Shown here in pieces: positions 25,667-37,670 of a stretch of 64,000 bases of DNA. A program made the position numbers and the translations under genes. How positions within the stretch are numbered: the first letter of the stretch is position 1; the number at the start of each line of letters is the position of its first letter. The notes under the pieces were generated by a model that saw only the letters and a list, made by a program, of their open reading frames with translations, had not been told where the DNA came from and ran no database searches. This DNA is from Helopsaltes ochotensis (Eukaryota > Chordata > Aves > Passeriformes > Locustellidae): positions 62,001-126,000 of the forward strand of contig VXBM01001294.1 of NCBI GenBank assembly GCA_013400155.1, in the 5' to 3' direction.

Positions 25667-25682
25667 AAAAAAAAAAAAAAAA
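25667..25682. repeat. A16 homopolymer
   Basis: Sixteen consecutive A. No target duplication or retrocopy sequence is evident upstream, so it is not called as a retroposon tail. Confidence 0.9.
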
Positions 25683-25901
25683 GTTGAAGCTTGACAGTTG
25701 AAAGTCAAGGAGAGATAATTCATCAATCTAGTTTTGCAATGCTCTAGATCCAGAAATCATAGAGGCTGCTCATCTTAATCCATCTTGAGTGAGCAATTAA
25801 GTGTATGTATGGCTTGTACATAACATACCCTTGCTTTACCATGGCACAAACCTTACTGGGAATGTGTTTCTTGTGGGAGACAGTGGTTGGTTTTCAAAAC
25901 T

Positions 25902-25969
25902 CTGGTTTCATTTAAAGGTAGAAATGTGTGGTACACGCTGGTTTCATTTAAAGGTAGAAATGTGTGGTA
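25902..25969. repeat. Two-copy tandem duplication, 36-bp period
   Basis: The 32-base segment beginning CTGGTTTCATTTAAAGG at 25902 recurs without change at 25938. The four bases CACG separate the copies. Immediately after the second copy, GTGGTA and TACCAC form a short inverted repeat. Confidence 0.92.
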
Positions 25970-26828
25970 AGATGTACCACGCCACTGAGTAGTGGTGACT
26001 AGTTTGTACTGTAACCAGCCACAAGATACTGTGCAAGCAGCTTGGTGTCCCTAAAAACTCCTCACTGATGTTTTACAGCTGAGTGAGAGTGTCCAGATAT
26101 TCTTGAGGTTTGAGCTGTGTCAAGACCAAAATTATAATCACTGCTGCAGCCTTGTGTGGCCCTGTGTGACCTGAGATCGGGTAAGTGGCATTGAGTTGCT
26201 GCCTACAGAAGTATAATAATGCTTATCACCTCATTACCAAAATAGTTCTTCAGATATGATGGGCAAGGTTTATACAATGCATTGAAAATAAGTTGCATAA
26301 GTTCCTAATTAGGACAGTAATGGCCTCGTGAATATATAACTCTGCTACATATTACCTACAAAACTGTTTTCCTCAAATTCTCAAAGAACAAAAGATTTTA
26401 GTTTCCTACTTACATGGAACAGAGGGAGCAGACACATAAATTACATAGGATTCCCTGAAAAAAGGCCAGTGAGAAGTAAAACCTGATCATCACAATGTAG
26501 CAATCTGCCAGTCAGCCCATTAAGTACTTAATTAGCTACTAAACACACAAGAAGTTCAATTAACTAGGATAGTAAACCTGACCAAAACCCAGCTGCCGTT
26601 GTGGTTGGAATCAGAGATTTTGAAAAGGCAGCTATGGACTGTAAAGCTGAAGAGACAATGCATCCAACCATGGGGTATAGACAAAGGCCGTGTTCCCCCC
26701 AATTTTTATTGACAAAAACAGCAAAGAAGATAGATTTGCCCATCTTTGTGTGAAGTGATGCTCGCTGATGAAGGTGAGAAGCTTGAGGGGTGAGAGAGTG
26801 GCTGATGGGATTGTGGGACTGATAAGAC

Positions 26829-27870
26829 TAATCAAAGAATAGTTTGGGTTGGATGGCCTTTAAAGGTCATCTAGTCTGACTGCTCTGCAGCGAGGGCATG
26901 AGGTCCAACCTGACCTTGAAAGTTGCCAGGGATGGGGTATCTACCATTTCCCTGGACAACCTGTTCCAGTGTTTTACCATATTCATTGTAAAAATTTTTC
27001 TTCCTTATATCTAATCTGGATCTATCCTCTTCTGTTTAAAACCATTATTACCCTATCCTATTGCAACAGGCCCTGCTAATGTCTGTCCTCGTCTTTCTTA
27101 TGAGTCCCTTAAATATTAAAAAGTCACAATTAGGTTACCCCACAGTATTCTCTTTTCCAGGCCGAACAATCCCAATCCTCTCAGCCTTTCCTCATAGGAC
27201 AGGTTCTTCATCCTTCTAATCATCTTGGTAGCCTTCTCTGGACTTGCTCCAACAGTTCCGTGTCCTTCCTGTGCTGGGACCCCCGAGCTGGATGCAGCAC
27301 TGCAGGTGGGGTCTCAGCACAGTGGCAGGATCCCCTCCCTCACCCTGCTGGCCACTCTGCTTTGGATGCAGCCCAGCACACAATTTGGCTATGAGTGTCC
27401 TTTGCCGCTCAGGTACAGATTCTCATCCATCACTAGTCCCAATTCCTTCTGGCAGGGCTGCTCTCAATTCCTCCATCCCTCAGCTTGTACTGTTACTGGG
27501 GGTTGCCCAACCCAGGTGAGTACCTTACACTTGGCCTTGCTGAACCTCATCAGGTGCCCATGGGCTCGTTTCTCCAGCTTGTCCAGTCCCTCTGGACAGC
27601 ATCCCATCCCTCAGCTGAGTCAAGTGCACCACTCAGCTTGGTGTTCTCTGCAAACCTGCCGAGGGTGCACTCAATCCCACTGTCTCTGTCATTAATGAAG
27701 ATATTAACCTCTTCTGGTCCCATTGCAGACCCCTGAGGCACACTCCTTGTCACTGACCTCCATTGGGATATTGGGCTGCTGACCACTACCCTCTGGATGA
27801 GGCCATCCAACTAATTCCTCATCCATCAAATCTGTCTCTCTTCAATTTAGAGACAAGGATGCTGGGCATC
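26829..27870 (-). mobile_element. CR1 LINE, 5'-truncated, with decayed reverse-transcriptase frame
   Basis: On the - strand the element runs from about 27870 to its 3' terminus at about 26829, where the ATTCTTTGATT-type end repeat occurs. The frame at 27810-27550 translates to clear CR1 reverse-transcriptase sequence: QRVVV, SVPQGSAMGP, NIFINDRDSGIECTL, then TKLSGALDSAEGWDAVQRD. The catalytic box at about 27654-27643 reads FAEN where active CR1 elements have FADD, so the two catalytic aspartates are lost. The surrounding frame is interrupted by stops and frameshifts. This is a dead copy of the palm/thumb region plus the 3' UTR, and the longest fragment of CR1 in the window. Its antisense strand contains open frames of up to 156 codons that are not genes. 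Confidence 0.93.
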
Positions 27871-28584
27871 CTTGCAGTAGATATACTCTGGATTCTTGCT
27901 GTTACATTTACCAGTAAACTTCTGACCTCCCTCCCTTGAATGCCTTTTAGACCAAGTGGGGATGAAGGGGCTGATGCAAAATCCAGTTCTGTACAAGCTG
28001 AAGTCAGCTGTTCCTCATCAGGACCTTCCTTTTTTCATCCTGCAAAGTTCGGTGGAGGGGAAGACCTGACTTTATGTCTTTGCTACACACACTGTACTTT
28101 TTAAACATGGGAAAATTGCCTGCAAACCAAGGAAATAGATCACTGCTCCTTACAAAGTCCTTGGTTTCTCTTATTACGCCTTGGGCCAAGTCTGGACAGT
28201 ATTCTCCAGGCAATCTCTGGGAGCCAGGTGTTATGAGTCAGTTATTTTGTGGTATTATCCAGATTAGTAATTTCCAATGCAGGACATTTTTCACCCCTTG
28301 ATAAGTACCCTGTGGCTGTGTTACCAGACATGCTGAATCATGTTGCGTGACACGGAAGAGACCATGTTGCTGCTAATAAGACCAGATTGACTCCATGAAT
28401 AACTGTTTTAGATAATTAACAGGATAAAATGTTTTCATTATGTTCCAAGTACTTTAGATGAAAAGGATACAATTCTTGCAGGATTTTTGAAAATTACCTA
28501 GCTCTGCTAACCATGTCACAGTAAGTGGCTGTTCTACTATGTGGGAAACATATTGTTAATGAGATGAGCAGGGAATGGCATTAA

Positions 28585-28624
28585 TCTCTCTCTTCTCTCT
28601 CTCTCCTTTTTTTTTTTTTTTTTT
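28585..28624. repeat. CT-rich tract followed by T18
   Basis: A polypyrimidine run of CT dinucleotides ends in eighteen consecutive T. Confidence 0.9.
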
Positions 28625-31600
28625 AAATTAAGAAGAGTATAGCAATGTTTAAGGAAATGAAGATCCAGATGCTTTTGAGTAAGGCTGGTGATAATGTATT
28701 TGTTTATCAAATTATGTCAATGATAATTTCAGATTTAGAGTGTTAAAAGCTATGGATCTTTAAGGCCTTTGCTACGGCTTCAAAATTTAAATGGCATTTG
28801 CAGTGTAGTAATTCTCAGATGCCCAGATTGTGGACTAGAGGTGTGTGAAGCTACAAACCCTAGGAAAAGTGAACAAGGCAACAGTGTGGGTATAAATGAA
28901 AGAGGAATGTGGTATATGTCATGTAATGCACTCATCAAGGAATGGTGTATTACTGCTTACACATGGAGGAGTGCTAACATCAGGAGCTGGGGAATAGAGA
29001 GTGCCAGTGCATACCTGTATTTAGCAGCTTCTAGTCAAGGAACACCCTGTGTAATTGTGTGGGGATATGAAATATTTTGTCATGAAGGAGCTCCTCATCT
29101 ATCCTTGAACATAGGAGTGTGAGAGGATTTATGGAGCTGTCACCCAGGAGGTAATGAATGCACACACATACCAAAGAGTGAAGACGTTATAAAACCGTTA
29201 CCCAGGCTGGCAGGAGAATGAAGGAGTTGCCTGATAATGCTTCTAAGTTTAAAGTCTTTTAATGCATTTTACACTCTAGATTGCAATGAAGTTGGCTTCT
29301 GTGTCACCTGTATTGACATTCTGTTTAATGTTTGCTGTCTATTTTGTAGACATTAAAATGTAAATTTTTCTTTAAGATAACTGAGAGTGTGTATGGGATA
29401 GTGGTCTGAACGAAAGTTTGTTCCTCATGAGATGCTTTGAAAAGAGAATGCGAGTTAAACCAGCCTAAGTCAGATCATGAGCAGGGGCAGTCCTCTTAGC
29501 ATGTAATCAGAAAAGTATTAGTACTGCTAACTTCAAAAAAAGGCTGGGAGGAGACTGGTGCGACTCATGTGCAGCCCATACTGATTGTTCAGCTGCCTGA
29601 GTGGGTTTCTGTTATGGTGCCAGGCAGGGAGAGTGTTCTCCCTCTCTTAGGGAAAAGGTTACAGGAGGTTCTGTGAAGGCACTTGAGATGATGAAAGTTG
29701 CGGTGAAAACTGATGAAAGTCATGGTTGGAACAGATTTGTAATTTCTGGTGCAGGGGAAAAAAAAATCCCTTTGTTTAACTCAGTCCATCATATTTCTTC
29801 TCCATTAAAAACTGCTACTTCATTTCTGTGGAGTACTGGTGTGACTCTTCATTGCTAATAAGTTGCAGAATATGATAAAGAAAAAGGTATATTCTACATG
29901 ACATAGGTACAGAACACAGGTTTTATGCTGTGGGAAGTGAATGAAACACTATAGCATCTTCCTAGTTTATATTCTGAAACAAGTATTAACTGGTTGCAAC
30001 ATAATAGCAAACATGGGATCAGAAGTTCAGTTAGAAGAGCTCTTGTGGCTCTATTGACAGAACAGTGACCTGGGGGAAAGACAAAAACATGTAAGACCTT
30101 GTGGATTGGGGCTATATGGCAAGACAGAGATTTGGTCCCGTGATCTGCAAGCAATTTCTTTTTCTTCCTGTATTTTTGCCAGTTTATTCTTCTGTGTTAT
30201 CTGTACTTCAAAAAATGTCAATTGGAGAAGCGTGCCTGCTTTCTTACTTGCTGCCGTTGCATTACTAATTACTGCAGATTTAATTATGGTCACGGTGCTC
30301 AAACCTTTCAGGCAGCTATTTGTTTGTGTTAAATCCAAGGAGTGAGAGCATTAACCAATTCTCCTCATGACTGGGCTGGAGTGGGAAAAGTAATTCTTTG
30401 TGTTAGGAAAAATGCTCTTTTCAGAAGCATGGAGCAAGGCAACAACGATAACCTGAATCTTCTCGGGTTTTTATTCCGGAGACTTGGAAGGCTCAAAGAG
30501 AAGGCACTATGTGACTGAGGCAGGACTCATCTTTGCTCTGGTACAAATCTGTAGCTCCTTTTTCTATAGTATAGCAGAACTGTAGCTAGGATACATACTT
30601 ACTCACTAGGCCTTTTTTTTGTTTTGTTGTTCACTTCATTGTCTCCATAAATGTCTTTGCTTCCCTCAAGACTGGATCTTTTTAGATTTACTTTTCAGAA
30701 TTTCTTTCTGCCAACGACTCCCTCAAGTCCTTTTTTATACCCTGTGTTTCAACTACAAAGACTTACCTGATTCAGTTGCCGGGAAAAGCTTTTTACTCTA
30801 CACCAAACCATATGACAGCTCTTAATGGGATTCTATTTTCCAGTTTTCCAATAGGCGTTTTCCAAGGTTTAGTCTCATCTTTGCAAAGCACTTTGAGACA
30901 CTTGCATGGAGGGTGTGATGTCTCGGTGGCAGCAGTCCCACACTGAAGCCAGGAAGCATCCTGGCATCTGTACAAGTGCTGTGCTGGGACACAGAGCATG
31001 TTCTGTCCATGTGTGAAGTATGTCTACAAATAAACATATATGAAGGCTCAATATGTATATGAATATTGTAATTTTAACATCCTTTGTTTACTCCCAGTTC
31101 ATCAGAAGCTTTCATTACCTTCTAAGAGACTACTGAGAAGACAAATCTGTTTTTTTCTGGAAGTAACTCTTGTACAAAAAAAAGAGGTTCTGCTTTCATT
31201 TGTCTTAGTGGCTTGACTAGTTCTCTTACCTTCTCATTTGAGATCATCTTTAGAGACATTTTTGGTACTACTGTTCAAAAATTCCTCCGAAGTATTTGGG
31301 TGATCAGTAACATTTGAATTGAAATGCTTGTCTTGGTACTTGATTCTCAATATATGAAATCAGAGATGGCCTCATAATTTAGATTTGTTCCAGTTGAAAC
31401 AATTTTACACCGCAGGTAAATTTTGCCAACTCATTCACCTGTTTTCTAGATCACTAATAAATGTTCATCTGCAACAATGAACCTCTTTAGCACCTCACTC
31501 ATAATCATACACTATGTTGAAATTTGACCATTTAACCTTCATTTAATCCATGAAAAGGACTCTGTGAGTCACTATGATTACTTAATTTCCTTGATAGTCT

Positions 31601-31838
31601 TCCATCAGAGCTTTTACCCATGAATCAGTGTCCGATCATGCTGTATGGCTGGAGAGGAATAAATGAAACTAAGAAGTTTGATGAAGCAGAGAGTTAAAGC
31701 CAATTAACAATTTAGCCATTTATTATATATTTTGGAGAGTTGGTTTTAGAATTCTTGTAACTGATTTAAACCATAGAGGCAATCTTGTATTTGAATGAAG
31801 AAATGTATAAAAACTGCATTGAGTCTGACTGTTACAGG

Positions 31839-31926
31839 AAAAAAAAAAAAAAAAAGGATGCCATGAAGAAAAAAAAACCATCTTGAGGAGTTTCATGAAG
31901 AATAAAGCCATTTTGAGCAGGATGCA
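31839..31926. repeat. A17 tract followed by imperfect 32-bp direct repeat
   Basis: After the A-run, ATGAAGAAAAAAAAACCATCTTGAGGAG (31863 onward) is echoed by ATGAAGAATAAAGCCATTTTGAGCAG (31895 onward). It is probably slippage-derived low-complexity DNA. Confidence 0.65.
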
Positions 31927-34071
31927 AGTTACTGACACTCAGTCTGTCTTTCACCAGAACAAGTGGATGAGAATGTTTCTGAGTAAGTGCGAAATAATTG
32001 ACTTTAGCATTGCATTCTGGGTTCCAACCTGTCAGGCTTTCAATCAGGATAAACAGCCAGGAATCCTCCTCCTTGTGATGAATGGTCCAAGGGAGAAGAC
32101 AAATATAGCCTAAGCTCAATCTGAAACTCTTCAATGACAGATCCATGTCACGGTTTTGGAATAAATTCTTGGTGCCAGTGGGCGCTGCTGCTCCTTAGGA
32201 AAGCCATGAAACCTTCTAGGCTAAGGTACATTTTTTTGAATGTAATGGATAAAAGAATTTTCCCTGGGCTCAGAGGGAATGCAAGCAAACTTAGGTCTGT
32301 GCAGGACTGTGGGATAATCTTGATTAGGAGAGCAGAGACTATTTTGCCACTTTTGTGTGTTGGTCTTTTGTTTATAAGGAAAAAACTGGTGTCAGCTCCA
32401 TTTGGTGCTATAACATCAGGGCATCATCGCCTACTGTGTGCTCTCTTTGTTGTAAGTAACAAGACATTGTACAAAGATCTGAAATTAGATGTGAGCTGTC
32501 AAATTGATGAGATTGGTTCTGTCAGGAGATGAAACTCTTCATTTGGTAAGGTAGGTGTATTTTTTTTTTTTTTGGCTAAATGGCTGTTCAAAATCTCAGC
32601 GTGTTATCACACAGTGCATGCACAGAAAAAGAAGACTCTACTAGCTGTACCCTGCACTTCACCCCAGAAGCATGGAAGAGCTTCACTTCCCCAGTTTATT
32701 TGGCCTCTTTATAAGGTCCATGAAGGACATCTAGATCATCCCCTAGTTTGTAGAACTTTTTTTTTTCTCTTGAATACAGCATAATCTTGACATACATCTC
32801 TTTGTATAGCTCATGTCTGAAAGTGTTGCTGCAGGCATTGGTCACAAAGAAGTACACAGTTAGTGTCCTCTGTATCACAGAGGTCATGTGCTTTTGGAAC
32901 TACTTCTTGATGCAATATTAAAAGTATTCTCTGTATTGAAGATAAAGATTTGATGCATATAAGGTAAAGGTTATGAAGGCTGCTTAAAATTATGGTAGTA
33001 TGTCAAGAAAACTCATTTTTCTTACTTTCTTCAATGCCTGGATGAGCAACAGTGCTTGAACAGATACTGAAAATTGGGGCTGGATGTGTATTTGGTGGGT
33101 TCATGTTCTGAAAAGCAGGTCAGTATTTGTAAAACTGAACTGGTAGCCTGGAGTGGAAATGTTAAAGCATAAATAAATAAAACAGGGCTGTTGCAGTAAT
33201 CAAAACCAAACTGTTTTAATTTTTGCTTTGCATAACTAACAAGCAATTAACTTTCATTGACTCATGATGTGAAAAGTGATCGAGAGACAGATACTTTGCT
33301 TTGGTAACAGTCTGACAGTTGGGAAGAATGTTTTTCTTGACAGTTGATTAGGGGTTAAATGAGCTGAATAAAATTGGTAATTTTTGCTGCTTTCCCCACT
33401 TAGTATAATAGCTATTATATGAAGCATTTTTCCTTACATTAATTGTAATGACTGACTTTAACTGATTACTCTGTTGAAAGAACTGGTTTTGATTGACAAA
33501 GATGTCTTCTTGGTATTCTTAGGAGCTGAAAAAATTGCTGCTGCATATAGAACCTGAAATACCTCCTCCCTGCTGCCCCTTTCCCCCATAGTTTAAGCAC
33601 TTATTTCATGATCTTTAGTCTACAACAGGTTTTAATTTTATGGTCATCTTAGAAGTAGCACTTGGATGTAGGTTAAAATATACCATCTCTCTCCAAACGG
33701 AAACTTCAACCACAGCTTTAGCACAATTGTCTGGAAGAATACTGATGTGTAGGCAACTACTTGGGAGTTTTTGTCATGGTCATGTTTTGATAGAGGATGA
33801 TGGTTTTTGAGGCAAATAATCAGGCTCCTGGGTAAACAAGGTAATAGTGCTTCATCTGCAACAGAGATGGAGAATTCATCTACTGTAGTGCTGCTGGCTG
33901 TGACTGTCTTACTGATGAAAGCAGCTTTTCACAGCCCCTCGAAACGTGCTGTGCTATTTCACTTGTGACACTTCAAAGTATGTGATTGTGTGAAAGTCCT
34001 GGAGTGAAATGTCTTTTCAAAATTTTAGATCAAAAGAGAAATGCCAGAACATCAACAGGAAATAAAACATT

Positions 34072-34077
34072 TTTATT
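34072..34077 (-). terminator. SYT1: SYT1 poly(A) signal AATAAA (inferred)
   Basis: On the - strand the sequence reads TTCAATAAAAATG, followed about 20-40 bases later by a GU-rich stretch (TGTTGATGTTCTGG). Its distance from the SYT1 stop codon is about 2.9 kb, compatible with the multi-kilobase 3' UTR known for mammalian SYT1. The use of this site is inferred. Confidence 0.55.
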
Positions 34078-36920
34078 GAATATCTGTGTAATATGTATGT
34101 TATTTTAACGACAATTGGAAAACTCTACCGTGGGGAGTCACTACACAAAGTGAAACAAAATATAAACCACCTCATCAAAAATGAAGGTAAAATACGGCTA
34201 AGGTTGTCAGCTCGCGGGCCACGAGCGATATGGCAGGATAAAACACCCCAAACATTTCTACAAGATACAGAGAAAACCCACACAGAGAAACACTCAAGCA
34301 GGCAGTAAATATACACAAAGGCAACTAGGATCTTTCTACAGCATCAGATTCTAATACTTCACACAGCTTTGTCAGAAAGGTACATGTGGCTTCTTTGAGG
34401 ATGAAAAATGTCATCTTGGTCACATGGCAGGTTCAGTCTCTGAGAATCATTGTACCTTACAGACCAGTTCTAGGGTGACGTTCAGTCTGGCAGTGTAGGA
34501 AGAGAAAGCATTAAGAATACCTTAACACAATAAATCAGTCCTGGAAGTTTGAACCTGCAGCTATCCTGAATGAATAACTGAAAGCTGGAGACCATGAAGC
34601 TCTTAGGCTGGGAAGCTGACTGTCTATTTCTTCTCTTTGGTGGGGTTTGGTCCTTAAGGATAAGATTTTTAAATATTCCAGCTTGATGCTTTGCATGTAT
34701 GTGCCTGTATCAGAAAATGTCTCACTTGTGTTTTTTCTATGTTTCATGTAAAAAAGAAAGAAAAGGGATCTTGCTATTCTCACTTTTGGAGGTGGGGAGA
34801 GATACAGGCTTTTATTCCCCTCCCAGTACTTTGCTGCTGCTTTTACCCTCAAAGTACTGAAATACAGGGGTACTTGGCCATCCCTGCACTGACCTCTGAG
34901 ACTGTCACACCTCTCCCAGAAGCAGAGCCTTGAGGGAGGCTGTGGAATTTAGTTTGCAGTGCACAGTTCTCCGATTACATTCATCTTTGTTAGACACAGA
35001 AGACTGATAAGAACATTAATGGTTAATTCTCATGCCTCCCTCCAAAAGCAATAGCATTTCCACATTTCTAGGGTAGTTTGCATTGCTGAAAATAATGAAC
35101 TCTTCAAAGCATTATAAATATATTCACATCTTGGAAAGATAAGCGAGGGGCCTCCAAGGACGGAACATGAGCTAGAAGTGATGCCCTGAACGACTTGATG
35201 AGATGGTACAGCAGAGGTGCCATGCTGGGGAGCTGTAAGATGACTCTAGGGGAAAGCAGCAGGGGCGAGGGCGCTTGGAAACGTAGAGTATTGCACAGGG
35301 CTTGACAAAATGCTGCGTGGTCAACCCATTCCTAGAGCATCCTTGTCCCCTGCATAGCTCTCCAGTTCTACATTGGTCCGTAACAACTGGAACTGCTTGT
35401 GCTATGCGTTCCTTCGGCAGTGCAGTAGAAGGGAATGGCAGTATTATTACAATATCACTACGGAATAAATTGATTGCTATCCACTGAGAAAACTACATTT
35501 CTAAGCACACACGGCAGTCACAGTGATACACAGAGCAGTCTTTCAAGACTCTTATGGAATGACTAATAGCTTCATAATAGTGCCATTTACTACATAATAA
35601 CATTTAAAACATTTAAAAACTCCTCCTGAAACGAGCATCTAGTATACAGAAGAGGTTGCTTCAGTTTTCTAGAACTTGTTCTTTGTTTTCACTTTTTTTT
35701 TTAAAGGACAAATTAAAACTTAAGTATAAATAGTATATAAAAGGTCACTAGCTGTTCTCTTTTGGCTTACTTTGAAGTGCATTTAGAACTATGGCTAAAT
35801 TTTGTCATCTTCTGATGGGATTACAATACTGTCTGTTTACCATTAAACTATTTTGTATAATAAACTCACACGGCTGTGTCTAAAAAATATTCTGCATTCC
35901 TTCTAATCTGAGTTAGTATCATAAAATATTTTGTTACAAAGTCTAATGTGCAAACTCATTATAATGTGAAATCGTGGATGGAATTCACAGTATGCAAATT
36001 TTGTATAAAGGTGATAATGGAGAGCTACTCTTGTTTTCATGGCAGCATTCTACTACTGCTGCATCTCCCTCTTCCCCCTCCCTGCACAACTTCTGCAGTG
36101 GTCTGTCTTCATATGTTAGATGAAATTGTTGCCTCCTGTAGAACTGCTTCCTCAACTTTCAATCTAAAGCCATTTCAGTCTCTTATGTGTTTGCTTTGGA
36201 ATATATACAAAAAATTATATCCTGGCTTCTGGCTACATCTCCATGAGGTCAGCCATGGAACTGCTCAGATCATGCTGAATTGCCTGTGAAAGAAGTCTAC
36301 CCAATTGGATTTGCCCCTCCAAGAGTCACTGTGGACATGAAGTGAGTCATTAGGATGGTCCAGTTGAAAGCTCAGATTTAAGTTGTCCTTTAAGATGTCA
36401 GTGTAACACTACTAGTGCCTTACAAGTTGGATATTTTTTTTTCTGGAATGCAGACGATACAATAGTTACCCTATAATATAGTATCAGCTCTCCTACATCT
36501 CAGTCAATTTACATAATTTAAAATAGAACATCTTATTAAAAACATCTAGATATACATAGATTAGGAAACGCTTACAACATACAAATACACAAACTAGAAA
36601 TAAATTCTCAGCATACTGGTGTATATATACAACTGTGTGATACAATAAATAATTTCTGTCATGCTCTATCTACACATCATATTGCTTAAAAGAAGAGTAG
36701 ATCTGGGGTGGGCAGTGGTGAAATGAAGCGCCTTTAAAAGGCTCTCTACATTAAATTTGTGCAAATTAAAATGGGAATTTTAAAGTACAACTGATCTGTG
36801 TCAGGAACACATGGCTGGAAATGAAAGGACCCATATTACTGAGGTATTTACAGATACTGGCTAAAGAGCACTATGTGGGCAAATGCAGAAAGGCTTCTTC
36901 TTCGTCTTTTTCTTCTTCAT

Positions 36921-36968
36921 AATTTAATTTAATTTAATTTAATTTAACTTAACTTAATTTAATTTATT
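36921..36968 (-). repeat. AATTT/AAATT pentanucleotide repeat abutting the SYT1 stop codon
   Basis: About ten units of an AATTT-type pentanucleotide, two of them with a T-to-C change on the + strand (AACTT), fill the first 48 bases of the SYT1 3' UTR. On the - strand the first six bases after the TAA stop are AATAAA. The same repeat recurs unchanged at 38375-38422 in the duplicated block. Confidence 0.92.
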
Positions 36969-37175
36969 TTACTTCTTGACTGCCAGCATGGCATCTACCT
37001 CCTCCTCGGGCTGTAGGGTGTGCCACTGCGCGATGGGCCGCCGGGGGTTGGCCAGCATGTCCGACCAGTGCCGCAGCTCCGCGCCGGTGCTGTTGTAGCC
37101 CACAAAGACTTTCCCGATGGCATCGTTCTTGCCAATCTTGTCATAGTCCAAAACAGTCACAACAATCTGCACTTT
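36969..37175 (-). CDS. SYT1: SYT1 (synaptotagmin-1) terminal coding exon, C2B domain
   Basis: Read on the - strand, the exon follows a GTTACAG acceptor in phase 0 and encodes 68 residues to a TAA stop at 36971-36969. Counting back from the 421-residue mammalian protein gives residues 354-421. It contains DYDKIGKND with the Ca2+ ligands D363, D365 and D371, the bottom-face arginine pair in NPRRPIAQWH (R398, R399), and the conserved WHTL motif, ending MLAVKK. Synaptotagmin-1 is the synaptic-vesicle Ca2+ sensor for fast release; C2B binds phosphoinositides, SNAREs and membranes (known). Compared with my memory of rat SYT1 I see V357I and V409P. The upstream in-frame extension to a Met at 37256 is intron, because the acceptor and family alignment fix the start. 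This copy is contiguous with the 3' UTR; an identical copy lies at 38423-38629. Confidence 0.97.
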   Translation of the reverse strand, partial: KVQIVVTVLDYDKIGKNDAIGKVFVGYNSTGAELRHWSDMLANPRRPIAQWHTLQPEEEVDAMLAVKK

Positions 37176-37670
37176 CTGTAACGAGACAGAGAAGGAGCAG
37201 TGAGCATGACAGTAAGGGGAAGGTTGGCAGGGATGAATGTGGGGACAGCAAGCCATGGAGAAGTCATGAAGGAGGAAGTGTGTGACAGCTGGAGTAGATT
37301 CCCCTAATGAGAAGGAAATTCAAGCTTTTTTTTTTTTTCTTGTGAGCCTTCCAAATAAAATCAGGTATACAACCTCCCTGTTAGCTTGAAACTTGCCCCC
37401 TTGCATGGAATAGCTTCATATGGAAATTGAGGTGGTTTTTTCTTTAACAGATTAACAGCTTACAGGTGAATTAATTCAAAAGTCGTGCAATTTTACACAC
37501 TCTTATTTTTTAAGTAAGTTAACAACTGAAGTTCAGAAATGGCTCTGTGTTTTCAATGCTGTACTCTTCTGTTAGTTGCTTTTCTATTTCTCAGCAACTC
37601 TGACCCATCCATCCATTATGCTAATCAGGTATTTTCAGATAAATTCAGAAGATAGCTCTTATGGTTACTA

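Larger units (their letters stand above)
27871..34050. other. Intergenic DNA between CR1 and the SYT1 3' end
   Basis: This is unique AT-rich sequence with homopolymers and simple repeats: a CT-run followed by T18 (28585-28624), A17 (31839-31855) and a T-run near 32560. Open frames of up to 132 codons are present, but they overlap on opposite strands and show no recognisable domains. I see no RNA genes. Confidence 0.55.
34055..36968 (-). other. SYT1: SYT1 3' UTR (inferred extent)
   Basis: This is non-coding, AT-rich sequence directly downstream of the SYT1 stop codon on the - strand, ending after the AATAAA at 34072-34077. It contains a GC-rich 5-bp stem with a 7-base loop at 34210-34226 and an alternative AATAAA near 34810. 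The region immediately after the stop is a pentanucleotide repeat. The extent rests on the poly(A) motif only. Part of it (36732-36968) is present twice because of the duplicated block around the gap. Confidence 0.55.

Noticed and set aside
25667..25682. A-tails (25667, 31839, T20 at 54195) as evidence of processed pseudogenes
   Set aside because: No recognisable gene body or flanking target duplication lies beside any of them.
27225..27736. Overlapping + strand open frames of 83-156 codons
   Set aside because: They are antisense to the reverse-transcriptase part of a CR1 LINE whose - strand frame is clearly recognisable.
32134..32532. 132-codon + strand open frame next to the SYT1 3' end
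   Set aside because: No domain, signal peptide or splice structure; it is of the length expected now and then in 64 kb of non-coding DNA.
37176..37256. Met-initiated extension of the SYT1 terminal exon frame
   Set aside because: The conserved acceptor and exact phase match to the exon at 42878-43011 show these codons are intron.
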